A stretch of DNA of 64,000 nt from Pseudomonas sp. DY-1 (GCF_003626975.1 NZ_CP032616.1:806001-870000), one strand, 5' to 3'; shown: positions 1-9,036, counted from the stretch's first letter. A program made the numbers and translations. The notes: generated from the sequence alone by a model not told the origin.

Positions 1-414
1 GCGCACGAGGCAAAGCGCGACGAGCAAACTCATCACCACCGTTATCGCCGTGGCCAGCAGCATGATGGGCCAATCGTGAGCAATGCTCGCAAGCGTTTCG
101 GCAGTGAGCGAATGAGCCACCAGCAAGCCGATGCAACCCTGACCGAATTTGAAAGCGAGCGCGGGTACTCGGATGCGGGCCCCTCGCACGCCAAGTCCAA
201 TGGCGACCAGCATGGAGCCAAGGAAGTCAGCAGCTGGCATTCCGATCTGTCGCAGCACTTGACCTGCGATGACCGCAAGAACGAGCAGAAGCAGCCACTG
301 CCACATAAGGGCAATGGAGTCGAGAGAGGGAAGGGTAGGCAAGGCGATTCTCCGTACGCGCTGTGGGGCTGGGTGTGTCCAACGCGCAACGGCAGTATTC
401 TGGTGCTGATTCAT
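1..414 (-). CDS. AbrB-type membrane protein, N-terminal part (partial)
   Basis: This reading frame enters the window from the left edge and is read on the minus strand. The 138 visible residues give alternating hydrophobic helices (MWQWLLLLVLAVIAGQ near residue 37, then a segment with LLATAITVVMSLLVALCLV) joined by the loop GVRGARIRVPALAFKFGQG. That pattern resembles the AbrB-duplication membrane family, often labelled putative ammonia monooxygenase or AbrB family transporter, whose members are about 350 residues. The start at 414 is the first Met after a stop; the Met at 306 is an alternative. It is divergent from the LysR gene at 464 with a palindrome between them, so that regulator may control it. 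The family call is moderately sure; the substrate is unknown. Confidence 0.6.
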   Translation of the reverse strand, partial: MNQHQNTAVARWTHPAPQRVRRIALPTLPSLDSIALMWQWLLLLVLAVIAGQVLRQIGMPAADFLGSMLVAIGLGVRGARIRVPALAFKFGQGCIGLLVAHSLTAETLASIAHDWPIMLLATAITVVMSLLVALCLVR

Positions 415-441
415 CAAGTCTATTTTCTAATTGTGATGAAC

Positions 442-460
442 CGATAATTCAGAGTTATCG
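442..460. promoter_or_regulatory. Divergent-promoter palindrome, candidate LysR site
   Basis: CGATAA and TTATCG form an inverted repeat with a 7-bp spacer. The inner bases satisfy the T-N11-A rule of LysR-family sites. It lies in the 49-bp gap between the divergent AbrB-type gene and the LysR gene, immediately upstream of the latter's start. Confidence 0.5.
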
Positions 461-463
461 ATT

Positions 464-1372
464 ATGGATCTGCGCGACCTTGCCTATTTCGAGACCATTG
501 CTGAGCTTGGCCACCTGGGCCGTGCTGCGGAGCGTCTGTGTCGTAGCCAGCCTGCTTTAACCAAGAGCATTCAACGCCTGGAGGAATCCCTTGGAGTCAG
601 CTTGTTCCAGCGTGATGGCCGACGCATCAAGCTGACCCCGGCGGGGCATTTGCTCCTGGAGCGAAGCCGTCAGTTACGCCACAGCGTTGATGAGACGCGT
701 CGCGAGGTGCGCGACTTCGCCAATGGTTTGGTAGGAAATATTCGACTGGGCTGTGCAGTCTCTATGGCCGAATACCTGCTGCCGCAGCTCACAGCAACGC
801 TGCTGAGTCTCGCTCCCAATGTGACATTGACACTTACGGTTGGGATGGACGATGTGCTTCGCGAGGGGTTGTTGCAGGGAAATCTGGACCTGGTCATTAG
901 CCCCTTCGTCGACAAGGTAGAGGGACTGGAAACCCATGCTCTGCTGGAGGACCAAGCCGTGGTTGTGGCACGCCGCGATCATCCGCTTTTCAGCAGGCCT
1001 ATCAGCCAGCGCGAGCTGTGCCGTTACCGCTGGGTGCTGCCACCTCTTTCAGCCAGTGCGCGCAAGTGGATTGACAACGCCTTCATCAGCCGACAACTGC
1101 CGACACCCATGGTGCAGGTGGAAAGCACGTCGATTTCCTTGATGCCACGTTTGATTGCCCGTACTGACTTACTCAGTTTCATTGCCCGTGAACACCTGTT
1201 AGGTGGGAAGGCGGAGGCCAGTCTGCGGGAAATTCCATTGGCGGATACCACCATGACGCGGGTAATCGGGGTGAGCTATCGCTCCGAGGGTTACAAGTCG
1301 CCGGCGACGGCAACTCTCCTGGATATTCTGCTGACTCATCAGGCCAACCTGTTTCTACAGCTTGATTCATGA
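464..1372 (+). CDS. LysR-family transcriptional regulator
   Basis: A full-length LysR protein of 302 residues. The N-terminal winged helix (MDLRDLAYFETIAELG, then RAAERLCRSQPALTKSIQRLEESLGVSLFQR) is canonical and the C-terminal region has the two-lobed effector-binding pattern. The start at 464 is the ATG directly after the palindrome. It is divergent from the AbrB-type membrane gene, the usual arrangement for a LysR regulator and its target, so control of that transporter is inferred. The effector cannot be read from the sequence. Confidence 0.9.
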   Translation: MDLRDLAYFETIAELGHLGRAAERLCRSQPALTKSIQRLEESLGVSLFQRDGRRIKLTPAGHLLLERSRQLRHSVDETRREVRDFANGLVGNIRLGCAVSMAEYLLPQLTATLLSLAPNVTLTLTVGMDDVLREGLLQGNLDLVISPFVDKVEGLETHALLEDQAVVVARRDHPLFSRPISQRELCRYRWVLPPLSASARKWIDNAFISRQLPTPMVQVESTSISLMPRLIARTDLLSFIAREHLLGGKAEASLREIPLADTTMTRVIGVSYRSEGYKSPATATLLDILLTHQANLFLQLDS

Positions 1373-1396
1373 GGTCCGGCCAACCTTCTCCGGCAT

Positions 1397-1502
1397 GGCA
1401 ACCCGACGCGACGGGGCATCAAGCAGGCGCGCTGGCTATTGCTGCGCAATCCGGACGAGCAACAAGTCTAAGTCCGCTTTTGGCCGATTCTGTTGAAAAA
1501 GT
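1397..1502 (+). mobile_element. Remnant of an ISL3-family transposase gene
   Basis: Between the LysR and GNAT genes one frame encodes RRGIKQARWLLLRNPDEQQ, then a stop. This matches the segment KQARWLLLRNPEN typical of ISL3-family transposases. The motif GATTCTGTTGAAAAAGT follows at about 1486, a string common at insertion-sequence ends in Pseudomonas. No start, catalytic residues or terminal repeats are preserved, so this is a scar. Confidence 0.55.
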
Positions 1503-1720
1503 AGCTGGCGCCCCATGCCGCCGGCAAAATCACGCGCTCAGCGTGCGTGGAGGTGGGCAGCATGATGGGCAGTTATCGGGAGGACAGGCGCGCCTGTTTT
1601 AATCGTTCAATCTGGAAGAGCACGTCCATGCGAGTGCTGTGGGAACGCTCGATACTTGCGGGCGTTACAATGGCGCCCGCACCGATTCCCCGAATCGGGC
1701 ACGCCCGGAGCCAGCTTCAG

Positions 1721-2410
1721 ATGTTCACCCTCGTAACCCTGGACACATCACCGCCCGAATCCCTGAAGAGTCAGGTACTACAAATGGTGGTGGACTACTT
1801 CAGCGACATCAGCCCGGTGCCGCTGATGCCCAGCAATCCGCTCTATCAGTTGTATCAGTACGTGATTGGCTACGAGGTGCACCTGTATCTGCAAGCCATG
1901 GACAGCTCTCTGGATACTACGGCGCGGTTGATCCTTGCGCTGGATGATGAAGATCCCTCCCAGGTGCTGGGTTTTGCCCTGTACCTGCCGAGCCAGGATG
2001 ATTCCGAGGCCTGCACTCTGGCCTATATGGCCGTCAAGGCCAGCCACCGCCGACGTGGTATTGCCCGGGCTTTGTTGCAGCAGATGGCCAAGCATCGGCC
2101 CCACGTCGAGCTGGCCTGCGTGGCGAACAAGGTGCCGACCTTTGAGTCGATGGGGTTTCAGGTACTGGCAGCGCAAGGGCCACATGTGCTGCTGAACACC
2201 CGCGATCACCGCTCGGACGGCATGGTGGCGGTGCAGGACCTGACCCCGATTTTCCAATCCAAGGAAGTGCGGCAGATCCACGCGTATCTGGTGCAGCAAC
2301 ACGGCAAGAAGGCCATGAGTGAGGCCGAGAACAAACGCGACCGCCTGCTCGACCAGATGGCCTACCAGGCTCAGGGATTGGTGAAAGAGCGCTTCCCTAC
2401 GATTCACTGA
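1721..2410 (+). CDS. GNAT-family N-acetyltransferase
   Basis: The protein has 229 residues if it starts at ATG 1721 (MFTLVTLDTSP), about 10 bases after a GGAG. The open frame runs further upstream to 1547, but that part covers insertion-sequence debris and looks non-coding. The motif AYMAVKASHRRRGIARALLQQM is the acetyl-CoA pyrophosphate-binding loop (R/Q-x-x-G-x-G/A) of GNAT enzymes, with preceding strands LGFALYLPSQ. The roughly 80-residue C-terminal extension is unusual for a single-domain GNAT. Substrate unknown; no operon partner. Confidence 0.8.
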   Translation: MFTLVTLDTSPPESLKSQVLQMVVDYFSDISPVPLMPSNPLYQLYQYVIGYEVHLYLQAMDSSLDTTARLILALDDEDPSQVLGFALYLPSQDDSEACTLAYMAVKASHRRRGIARALLQQMAKHRPHVELACVANKVPTFESMGFQVLAAQGPHVLLNTRDHRSDGMVAVQDLTPIFQSKEVRQIHAYLVQQHGKKAMSEAENKRDRLLDQMAYQAQGLVKERFPTIH

Positions 2411-3372
2411 CAGCCGAAGTGGCAGAAGAATTTTTCTGCTTTGAACGTCCGTTATCGGTCATTGGCTTCGGTAAGGCTGACCTGGCGAGTCGGCGTCCAT
2501 CTTGCTCAGCGGGAGAATCCTCCGAGGCAGCACTGTCAGCCACGGCCTGGTGGGTGGGCTGTTGGCGCTGCCTTGACTATCAGGGCCTGAGGACGACGAT
2601 TGCGAGCCGCTGCCAGACATATGCGTGGGAAAAAACGAGTTCCGCGCGGCATGCGCGCTGTTCACAATAAGACTCCCAACGATTGAATATCCCCCTGAGA
2701 CGCTTATTTGCCTGCCTTTGAACTCACAACAACAGGACTTCCTCCTTTTTTTGTGCTTCGTAAGTTTAGTTGAATTTGTAACAAGGTTTGATGTTGGATG
2801 GCTGTTATAAATTTACCGGCAATGTAATTTGGAAGTCGGTTCTGAATATCTGTTCGGATAAGACGAGGTGGAATCGGTGGTTCACTCGCATTGTTCCTCA
2901 AGGCAGAGAGACCGCTTGGCTAACCGGGTATTTGTTTCCGCAGTCAACAAAAGAGACCGGCACGGCCCAGGCTTTTGGGGGGACTACATCCGTGCCAGCC
3001 AACGCTCGTCGGATTGAGCATTTTCAGCTTGAACGAGAACTGGCTGCGACCGCGTACCATTTATCAACCTGGCCAGACCGTCCGGTAACTATGCCTACAA
3101 AGAGGTACGCCAGTACTTCATTAGTTGTAACGCCAATGATCCAAACAGCCGCGCAGAAGTATAAATAACGGCATTGCGACGGCGTCGGAAAAGTGTCGGA
3201 GTTTCAGGTCGCCAATTATTGGTACTTGCCAGTTTGGCAAATTTGAAAGACTCGGATTGGTTATTCGTTTGTGTCGCTTAATGGCTGGTTTTGGCCGTTA
3301 CCAGTCCTCTGGAAACCCTTGCCATCGACCTGTCGTCGGCACGCAGGTGGCCTGAGAGTCCGGCAATGTCAC
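2411..3372. other. Gene-poor, low-GC stretch with degenerate coding traces
   Basis: I see no convincing gene here. From about 2640 to 3290 the base composition is clearly more AT-rich than the flanks. Short coherent peptides occur in different frames around 2920-3100 (for example FWGDYIRASQRSSD, then LNENWLRPRTIYQPGQTVR in another frame), which suggests a decayed gene of unknown family. Two small palindromes lie near its end: CCAAT-T-ATTGG and TTGCCA-GTT-TGGCAA (3226-3240). Confidence 0.4.
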
Positions 3373-4326
3373 TCAATGTGCGACAGCGGGACTACCGGGA
3401 TTGCCGCGGAAGGCACCGATTGCTTTCACCACGCCGAGTACGATCAGCGAAATTCCGAGCACTTCCGGAGCCGTGGGCCACCGATGGGAAAAAAGCAAAC
3501 CCAGGCACGTGGCGAAAACCATCTCCATGGACAGCAGTTGACTGGCGAGCGTTATGGGAAGGCGCTGGGACGCTATGGTCCAGGCCCACGCGCCGCCAAT
3601 CGATGCAACCGCCGCAAGCATGAGGGCCGGGAGATACAGGTGACCAATGGCGCTCAGTCCAAAACCCAGCATCGGGGCGTTGAACAACTCCATGCCCGCA
3701 CCCACGGGTAGGAATACGAGGGTTTGCAGGCTGCCGCCGACCATCATCATGGCTGTCCAGAGCCAGGCATTCATGCCGGGGCGTTTCAATAGCGCTCGTT
3801 GATTGGCGAGTCCGAACCAGACCCATAGCGCCACTGCAGCCATGGAAGCGCCAACGCCGAGGGCTAACGAGGCGTATGGCAAACCCTCAGGCTGGGCGAC
3901 GTTCTGGACATTTACCAGGACCAGCCCCAGAGCGGCCAGCGAAAACGGAATCTGCAGCAATCGCCATGAGATTCCACCTTGGACATTTCCGCTGATGGCC
4001 AGAGCCACGGGCACCAGGCCCAGAAAGGCGGGCGCTATGACAGGGCCCGCATAGGTGGCGGCGATGGCGACCGCCATGAAGTACCCCACATATCCAATGA
4101 ATCCCAGCCCTGCAGCGGCCAGCCAGTCTTTCCACCCGAGGTTTCGGCAGGATTCGAAATTTGCCATCAGAATCACTGCGCCAATCAATCCGGAAATGAT
4201 GAATCTGCAGGCCGCAAGATCGAAGATCGAGTACTCGCCGATGAATAGCGGCGCGATGAAGTTCATCGACCATGTCAGGGAGGCGAATGTCGCTGCGGCA
4301 ATGCCAGTCGTGAGCCCATGTTTCAT
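3373..4326 (-). CDS. EamA/DMT-family membrane exporter
   Basis: A 317-residue polytopic membrane protein with about ten hydrophobic helices in two repeats of five, the drug/metabolite transporter layout (first repeat starting GIAAATFASLTWSMNFIAPLF, second around WLWTAMMMVGGSLQTLVFLP). The second EamA repeat ends with SLLSMEMVFATCLGLLF-type helices. The length is normal for the family. It is divergent from the LysR gene at 4544, across a 217-bp gap, and is the probable target of that regulator. The exported compound cannot be told. Confidence 0.85.
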   Translation of the reverse strand: MKHGLTTGIAAATFASLTWSMNFIAPLFIGEYSIFDLAACRFIISGLIGAVILMANFESCRNLGWKDWLAAAGLGFIGYVGYFMAVAIAATYAGPVIAPAFLGLVPVALAISGNVQGGISWRLLQIPFSLAALGLVLVNVQNVAQPEGLPYASLALGVGASMAAVALWVWFGLANQRALLKRPGMNAWLWTAMMMVGGSLQTLVFLPVGAGMELFNAPMLGFGLSAIGHLYLPALMLAAVASIGGAWAWTIASQRLPITLASQLLSMEMVFATCLGLLFSHRWPTAPEVLGISLIVLGVVKAIGAFRGNPGSPAVAH

Positions 4327-4543
4327 CTTCGTCGCTACTCATCCTGGATGAACTTGATTGCATGCTGGTTCGTTTCGCTCCCGAACAAGTCAGCTCGGAA
4401 GTCGCGACACCAGAAGACAAGGCGCGCATCGAGACCAATAGGGATCTCGGTCCGCCAGAGGATTCTCTGGTGTGCACAAAAAAATTAGAATCCATTGGAT
4501 TTTCCAAGCACCTGTTCCATAGCGGAACAAAAGGGGGACTCGG

Positions 4544-5434
4544 ATGGACAGGTACAGCGACATGTTGATTCTGGTCGCAGTGGTAGACGCAGGTGGCTTT
4601 TCGCCGGCCGCGCGCAAGCTTGGGATGACCCACTCGGCCATCAGCAAACGGGTTCAGCGGCTGGAGGATCGGCTTGGCACGCAGTTGTTGTTGCGCACGA
4701 CTCGGACGTTGGCGCTGACTGAAGCCGGAGGGCGGTATGTGCGTGAAGCGCGCCCGATCCTCGAAGATATCCGGGCTTTGGAAGCTGCCGTATCGCTTGA
4801 TTCCGACGCGCCAAGGGGCATGTTGAAAGTCACCTCTTCAAATGCCTTCGGCCATCATCATGTGGTGCCAGCCGTCGTCGATTTCATGCGGGTCTATCCG
4901 GAAATAAAAGTAGATCTGACCCTGACGGATGCCATTGTCGACATCAGGCACGAACGCATCGATGTGGCGATAAGAAGCGGTGCGCTATCCGACCCAAGCC
5001 TTGTCGCGCAAAAACTTGGATCGAATGAACGTGTCGTTTGCGCATCCCCCACCTATCTCGAGCTGAACGGGATGCCCGCCAGGCCCTCCGACCTGTCTGA
5101 GCACCTGTGCTTGAAGCTCAACTTTGAAAGCCGGTTCAACGATTGGGAGTTCCGTTCAGCTTCCAATCGGGCGATTCGGCTGGAGGGGAGTTTTTCCTGC
5201 AACAGTGTCGAGGCCATTCGTACTGTGTGTCTGGCTGGGGTCGGAATAGCTCGTCTGCCAGCGTTCATGGTGCGCGACGACCTAGCGTCCGGTCGCCTGA
5301 TTCCGCTGCTAAAGGATTTTTCACGTTCCTCAGACGCCGCGATCTATGCGCTCAGGGTCGCAAGCGATTTTGTTCCGGCCAGGACTCGAGTGTTCATCGA
5401 GTTTCTGTCGGCCCGTTTCGCTTCGACGACCTGA
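4544..5434 (+). CDS. LysR-family transcriptional regulator
   Basis: 296 residues. It opens with MDRYSDMLILVAVVDAGGFSPAARKLGMT, the CrgA-like LysR start with the helix-turn-helix in residues about 18-40 (SAISKRVQRLEDRLG). The second half shows the typical ligand domain (DVAIRSGALSDPSLVAQKL and ASPTYL). Divergent from the EamA exporter, so it probably controls exporter expression. The ATG at 4544 follows GGGGGACTCGG, a plausible ribosome-binding site. Confidence 0.9.
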   Translation: MDRYSDMLILVAVVDAGGFSPAARKLGMTHSAISKRVQRLEDRLGTQLLLRTTRTLALTEAGGRYVREARPILEDIRALEAAVSLDSDAPRGMLKVTSSNAFGHHHVVPAVVDFMRVYPEIKVDLTLTDAIVDIRHERIDVAIRSGALSDPSLVAQKLGSNERVVCASPTYLELNGMPARPSDLSEHLCLKLNFESRFNDWEFRSASNRAIRLEGSFSCNSVEAIRTVCLAGVGIARLPAFMVRDDLASGRLIPLLKDFSRSSDAAIYALRVASDFVPARTRVFIEFLSARFASTT

Positions 5435-5628
5435 TCGACACGAAAGGTCGACAGGCCCTTCAAGGCGGGCTGCTGCCGGCGCCTGGCCGGCGGTTGGGGA
5501 GGAGGGCGTCAGTCTGGCAAGGCCACAGCATGCAGCGGCTAGTGTGGGAAGTCTGTTTTCGGGCGGGATTGCTCGGGGCTGAGGTACCATGCTGCGCCGA
5601 AACTTACGTCGAACCTCTCTGGCTGCTT

Positions 5629-6372
5629 ATGTCCTCCAACGCGCTGTACACCGACCTGTCCGCTTACTACGACCTGATGTGCGCCGACATCGACTACCGG
5701 GCGCAGAGCCACTGCGTACGCCGGCTGCACCAGTTGTTTGGCAATCAGGGGCGCAGGCATCTGGATCTCGCCTGTGGCACCGGGCCGCACGTGCGCCATT
5801 TCCTCGATTTCGGTTACCGCAGTGCCGGCCTGGACATCAATCAGCCAATGCTGGATATCGCCCAGCTGCGCTGCCCCGAGGCACAGTTCAGCCGACAGGA
5901 CATGGCGAGCTTCGGAGTGGGCGAGCCGCTGGATCTGATCACTTGCTTCCTCTACTCGATCCACTACAACGCCGGGCTGAAACAGCTGCAGGAGTGCCTG
6001 GCCAGCGTGCACGCAGCGCTTGAGGATGGCGGCGTGTTCTGCTTCAACACGGTGGACAAGCGGCAGATCGATAACCGCTCATTCGTGCGCCATACCGTGG
6101 AGCACGAGGGCAGCTGCTTCACCTTCGGTTCCGGCTGGTACTACAGCGGCGAGGGCGAGCAGCAGGCACTGCGCCTCAGCATCGAGAAGACCACGGCGGG
6201 GGAGACCCAGGCCTGGCAGGACGAACACGCCATGGTCGCCCTGAGTTTCACCGAGCTGCAGCAGCAGTTGCAGCCCCACTTCGAGGTCCACGTCTTCGAA
6301 CATGACTACGAGCGGATCACGCCTTGGGGCGGCAAGTCCGGGAATGCATTGTTTGTCTGCGTGAAGCGCTAA
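5629..6372 (+). CDS. Class I SAM-dependent methyltransferase
   Basis: The 247-residue protein begins MSSNALYTDLSAYYDLMCADIDY, a common start for this small-molecule methyltransferase group. The SAM-binding motif I is HLDLACGTGPHVRHFLDFGY at residues 45-65, followed by the acidic GLDINQPML and DLITCFLYSIHY. The frame stays open further upstream into the LysR gene, but that extension lacks methyltransferase character. Gene context gives no substrate. It converges with the small lipoprotein gene downstream. Confidence 0.85.
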   Translation: MSSNALYTDLSAYYDLMCADIDYRAQSHCVRRLHQLFGNQGRRHLDLACGTGPHVRHFLDFGYRSAGLDINQPMLDIAQLRCPEAQFSRQDMASFGVGEPLDLITCFLYSIHYNAGLKQLQECLASVHAALEDGGVFCFNTVDKRQIDNRSFVRHTVEHEGSCFTFGSGWYYSGEGEQQALRLSIEKTTAGETQAWQDEHAMVALSFTELQQQLQPHFEVHVFEHDYERITPWGGKSGNALFVCVKR

Positions 6373-6430
6373 GAACCGGTCAGCGATCAGTTGATCGTCG
6401 GCCATGCAGCTACGCAACTCAGGGCCAGCC

Positions 6431-6652
6431 CTACTTCTTGCCGCCTCTGATGTTGCCCACCACGCCACCGGCGACGGCACCGACTGCGGCGCCGGTCCAG
6501 CCGCTACCGCCAGCGATGGCCGCAATACCGGCGCCGGCCGCGGCACCGATTGCGGCACCACTCAAGGTACCCTGCTGCTGGGAACTCATCGAGGTGCAGC
6601 CGATCAGGCCCGCCGCGACGAGGACGGCGGCAAACGCTTGGAACCCTTTCAT
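6431..6652 (-). CDS. Small glycine-zipper lipoprotein
   Basis: 73 residues. The signal peptide MKGFQAFAAVLVAAGLIGC ends in the lipobox LIGC, so the mature protein should be a lipoprotein with Cys19 at its N-terminus. The rest is a glycine/alanine-rich zipper (SGAAIGAAAGAGIAAIAGG, then GAAVGAVAGGVVGN) like OsmB and other outer-membrane glycine-zipper lipoproteins. The start at 6652 is chosen because the signal peptide begins there; the frame is open upstream. It lies 11 bp after the next minus-strand gene and may share its transcript. Confidence 0.75.
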   Translation of the reverse strand: MKGFQAFAAVLVAAGLIGCTSMSSQQQGTLSGAAIGAAAGAGIAAIAGGSGWTGAAVGAVAGGVVGNIRGGKK

Positions 6653-6663
6653 GTTCTTCTCCG

Positions 6664-7035
6664 CTACTTGTTCTGCTGCAAGCCGGGCACGACCATCTCG
6701 AACCAGATGGTCTCGATGACCGGCCGCTTCACGCGGTCGGGGTTGGTGGCATACCACTGGTCGAGTCCATCGCGCACGGTGTCGAGCGTGTGGCCCTTCA
6801 GGCCTCTGCCGAAACGGGGAATCAGACTCTGTTCATCGGACGGCGGCTTGGTCGCGTGGTAGGCCGCCTCCACCTCGAACGCGTTGGCAATACCAATGAG
6901 ATAGGCTTTCTTGAGCTCCGGCGATGATTGCGTCCATTGCTCGCCGGTAATCATGGGCACCTTGTCAGCGCCCCACGCCGTCGCCAGGGTCACGCTCAGC
7001 GCCAATGCCAGCATGCCCATCCGAACTGTCTTCAT
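6664..7035 (-). CDS. Small exported protein of unknown function
   Basis: 123 residues with a cleavable signal peptide (MKTVRMGMLALALSVTLATAWGA). The mature part is mostly helical, with SPELKKAYLIGIANAFEVEAAYH and a C-terminal region RDGLDQWYATNPDRVKRPVIETIWFEMVVP. The YLIGIANA and NPDR...RPV pattern is loosely reminiscent of Rap1a-type small periplasmic proteins, but the link is weak. It precedes the glycine-zipper lipoprotein on the same strand, so the two may form an envelope-stress pair; that is inference. Confidence 0.6.
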   Translation of the reverse strand: MKTVRMGMLALALSVTLATAWGADKVPMITGEQWTQSSPELKKAYLIGIANAFEVEAAYHATKPPSDEQSLIPRFGRGLKGHTLDTVRDGLDQWYATNPDRVKRPVIETIWFEMVVPGLQQNK

Positions 7036-7451
7036 CGTCTCCTCTCCTCGTCAGGCTGAACCCCACGCCGTGGCCGGCCTCCCTGCCCGATCGCTGGCAG
7101 GGAGGCCGTATCGATGACTCAGTAAGTGTAGGTGGAGGGGGTGCAAACCGCGGCAGCCATCATCTTCACGATCACTTGACCCGCCCGTTGGATGGCCGGT
7201 GAATCGCGATTTCACTCAAGGCCAAGAGGGCGCCTTTGCCGGATAGCCGGGCAATCCCGGCCATCCCTGTTTGCAGGATCCAGACAATCGCTGGATTACC
7301 GGAGCAGCTATGAGCCGTTCAGTCGTGACAGGTTGGGATGGTATTTCCGCACCGATAGTGCGTTACCGCACCGAATGCTGGGTTCCCAAAGGGCTATATC
7401 CAGAACTCTATCCATGGCCAGGGACTGACCAGCACTGCACTGGAGAAAGCG
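7036..7451. other. Intergenic region with hairpins
   Basis: About 400 bp without a supported gene. A strong inverted repeat with 12-bp arms (GGCCTCCCTGCC / GGCAGGGAGGCC) occupies 7076-7107, but no T-run follows on either strand. A short open frame around 7310-7507 has no family resemblance and no clear ribosome-binding site. Confidence 0.5.
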
Positions 7452-7727
7452 ATGAGAAGCAAGCTGGAGAACCGACTGGAGGGGAAGCTCGCTGCAATTC
7501 TTCCTGAACATGTCGTCAAGTGTTCATATGGGGCGGACGGCATCGTGGCTGTCGCGATTGAAAAGCCCGCAACGAAGGAAAGCTGGTGGATCACCGGAAT
7601 CGCCATGCAATCGTTGATTAGGAAGGAGACGCTGACAGAAACCGCCGAGCAGATTCTGGTCGAGGTCAATGCCGCGAGCGGGGGGGGCACTGAATTGCTG
7701 GCAGATCAGGCCGCCAGTGCGCAGTAG
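7452..7727 (+). CDS. Small cytoplasmic protein, DUF1652-like
   Basis: 91 residues starting MRSKLENRLEGKLAAILPEH, with a good ribosome-binding site (CTGGAG 8 bases before ATG 7452). The pattern of an N-terminal helix, a DG-containing strand pair (GADGIVAVAIEKPAT), WITGI, and a final helix (AEQILVEVNAA) resembles the small DUF1652 proteins found in Pseudomonas. The resemblance is from memory and moderate. It converges with the DUF1003 gene downstream. Function unknown. Confidence 0.5.
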   Translation: MRSKLENRLEGKLAAILPEHVVKCSYGADGIVAVAIEKPATKESWWITGIAMQSLIRKETLTETAEQILVEVNAASGGGTELLADQAASAQ

Positions 7728-7752
7728 CACAGGCTCGATCATCGCCTTCCAA

Positions 7753-8280
7753 TCAAACGACTTTGATGAGATGTGCATGTACTTCGGCGGTCAGCAGTTC
7801 GATACGCACCGTCAACTCTTTGGTAAGCGCTGTGAGCTGAGTGTTTTGCTCCAGCAGTTCCAGCAACTGAGCGCTGGTTTTTGCCGCATTTGCGTGGTGC
7901 CGTTCATTGGTGACTGCAAGTGCCTCCCGATGTTTTGCATCCGCTTCGGCATGCGCTTTGTCTCGAGCGGCCTGACGTGTTTGTGCAAGCAGAATCAGGG
8001 GCGCGGCATACGCTGCCTGGAGACTGAAGGCCAGGTTGAGCAGGATGAACGGATAGATGTCGAAGTGCGCCAGGCCGGCGACGTTTACACCTATCCACGC
8101 CATGACAACCAATGTTTGCGCCCCCAGAAATAGCGGCGTACCAAAGAACCGGGCAAAGGCTTCGGCTTTGAGGGCGAACTGGTCGTTGCCAAATGTTGGA
8201 GCAAGATGTTCGTGCGGGCGATGGAAACGCAGGTGATCAGTTTCAGCTAGGGGCGCGGTGTTAGAGGGTGACGTTTTCAT
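7753..8280 (-). CDS. DUF1003 family membrane protein
   Basis: 175 residues from ATG 8280, which has AGGAG seven bases upstream; the longer open frame to 8325 lacks such a site. Two membrane helices sit in the middle (FFGTPLFLGAQTLVVMAWIGVNV and DIYPFILLNLAFSLQAAYAAPLILL), with the DUF1003 signature LNLAFSLQAAYAAPLILLAQ. A charged helix follows (QTRQAARDKAHAEADAKHREAL) and the C-terminus is predicted coiled coil. Family function is not established. Confidence 0.85.
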   Translation of the reverse strand: MKTSPSNTAPLAETDHLRFHRPHEHLAPTFGNDQFALKAEAFARFFGTPLFLGAQTLVVMAWIGVNVAGLAHFDIYPFILLNLAFSLQAAYAAPLILLAQTRQAARDKAHAEADAKHREALAVTNERHHANAAKTSAQLLELLEQNTQLTALTKELTVRIELLTAEVHAHLIKVV

Positions 8281-8447
8281 TGAACACTCCTGCTCGAGAC
8301 TGGAACCAGTGCAACAACCTTCCATGAGTTTATGTGCTTGATCGGAGATGGAGCCGACACGGCTTAATCCGTGGGGACGTAGAGGGAGTCGAGCCGGGCC
8401 TTGGCACTTTTTCCAAGGTGGAACGATGGGAGCTGGGGTAGAAGGGA

Positions 8448-8466
8448 GCCCGGCACATAGCCGGGT
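8448..8466 (-). terminator. Hairpin downstream of the small acidic protein gene
   Basis: GCCCGGC and GCCGGGT form a 7-bp stem around ACATA, 25 bp after the stop codon of the gene ending at 8491. On the minus strand it is followed by CTCCCTTCT, a weak T-rich tail. Confidence 0.45.
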
Positions 8467-8490
8467 CCCGGGTGGTGTGTTGGCCGATGG

Positions 8491-8664
8491 TTATTCGGGG
8501 ATTATGCGGGGATTGTGTTCGTCGGGTTTGACGGGCCGCTCTACGCCAGGATCGCTGGGGTCTACCCAATCATCAGGCCGGTCATCGCGCTGGGGATCAA
8601 GCGGGTCCTGGGGGGCGTTCGGGTTTTGATTGTCCGGATAGTTCTGGTTCTGACTCTGAGTCAT
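8491..8664 (-). CDS. Small acidic proline-rich protein
   Basis: A 57-residue frame beginning MTQSQNQNYPDNQNPNA. It has a strong ribosome-binding site (GTGAGGTGATGT directly before the ATG) and a hairpin just downstream. The protein is rich in Pro, Asp, Asn and Gln, has no hydrophobic core and is probably disordered; the middle carries DDRPDDWVDPSDP. I do not recognise a family with certainty. The ribosome-binding site and clean boundaries support real expression. Confidence 0.6.
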   Translation of the reverse strand: MTQSQNQNYPDNQNPNAPQDPLDPQRDDRPDDWVDPSDPGVERPVKPDEHNPRIIPE

Positions 8665-8966
8665 ACATCACCTCACGTGAGGCCCAGATTGGCCTCAACC
8701 GTTTGAGGTACAGGGAATCAGCCTCGTTCAACCTTTCCGCTGGGGCGACCGTCAAGAGTTTCGAAGCAAACCCATGTGATGGATGTGGCCTAGACGGTGG
8801 CTTGCCAGCCACTGCCTGGGAGATTGCCCGATACATAGCCTTCCACCTACCAGGGCCGAATGATCACTTTTGGTCGATAGCGACCGACTGCTTCCGGCAG
8901 ATTCTGTTGAAAGAAGGCGGTTCTGCGGCAGCCAGTCGGCCAGATGTTCCAGCTTTTGAAGGGGTT

Positions 8967-9025
8967 GCAAGCCACTCCAAGTTGCCTTTCGGCCTTTCAC
9001 TGAGCGTCTGGGCTCAGGTTTGCCG
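8967..9025. repeat. Short palindromic interspersed repeat, copy 1
   Basis: This 59-bp segment matches 25193-25251 with only a few differences: GCAAGCCACT, GTTGCCTTTCGGC, CACTGAGC and GGCTCAGGTTTGCC are shared. It contains the hairpin CTGAGC-N5-GGCTCAG. In this copy it cuts into the broken ChrB-type gene, and in the second copy it adjoins transposase debris. Confidence 0.6.
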
Positions 9026-9036
9026 TGCTCCAGCAT

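Noticed and set aside
7076..7107. 12-bp hairpin as a terminator
   Set aside because: No T-run on either strand and it lies upstream of, not behind, the nearest gene.
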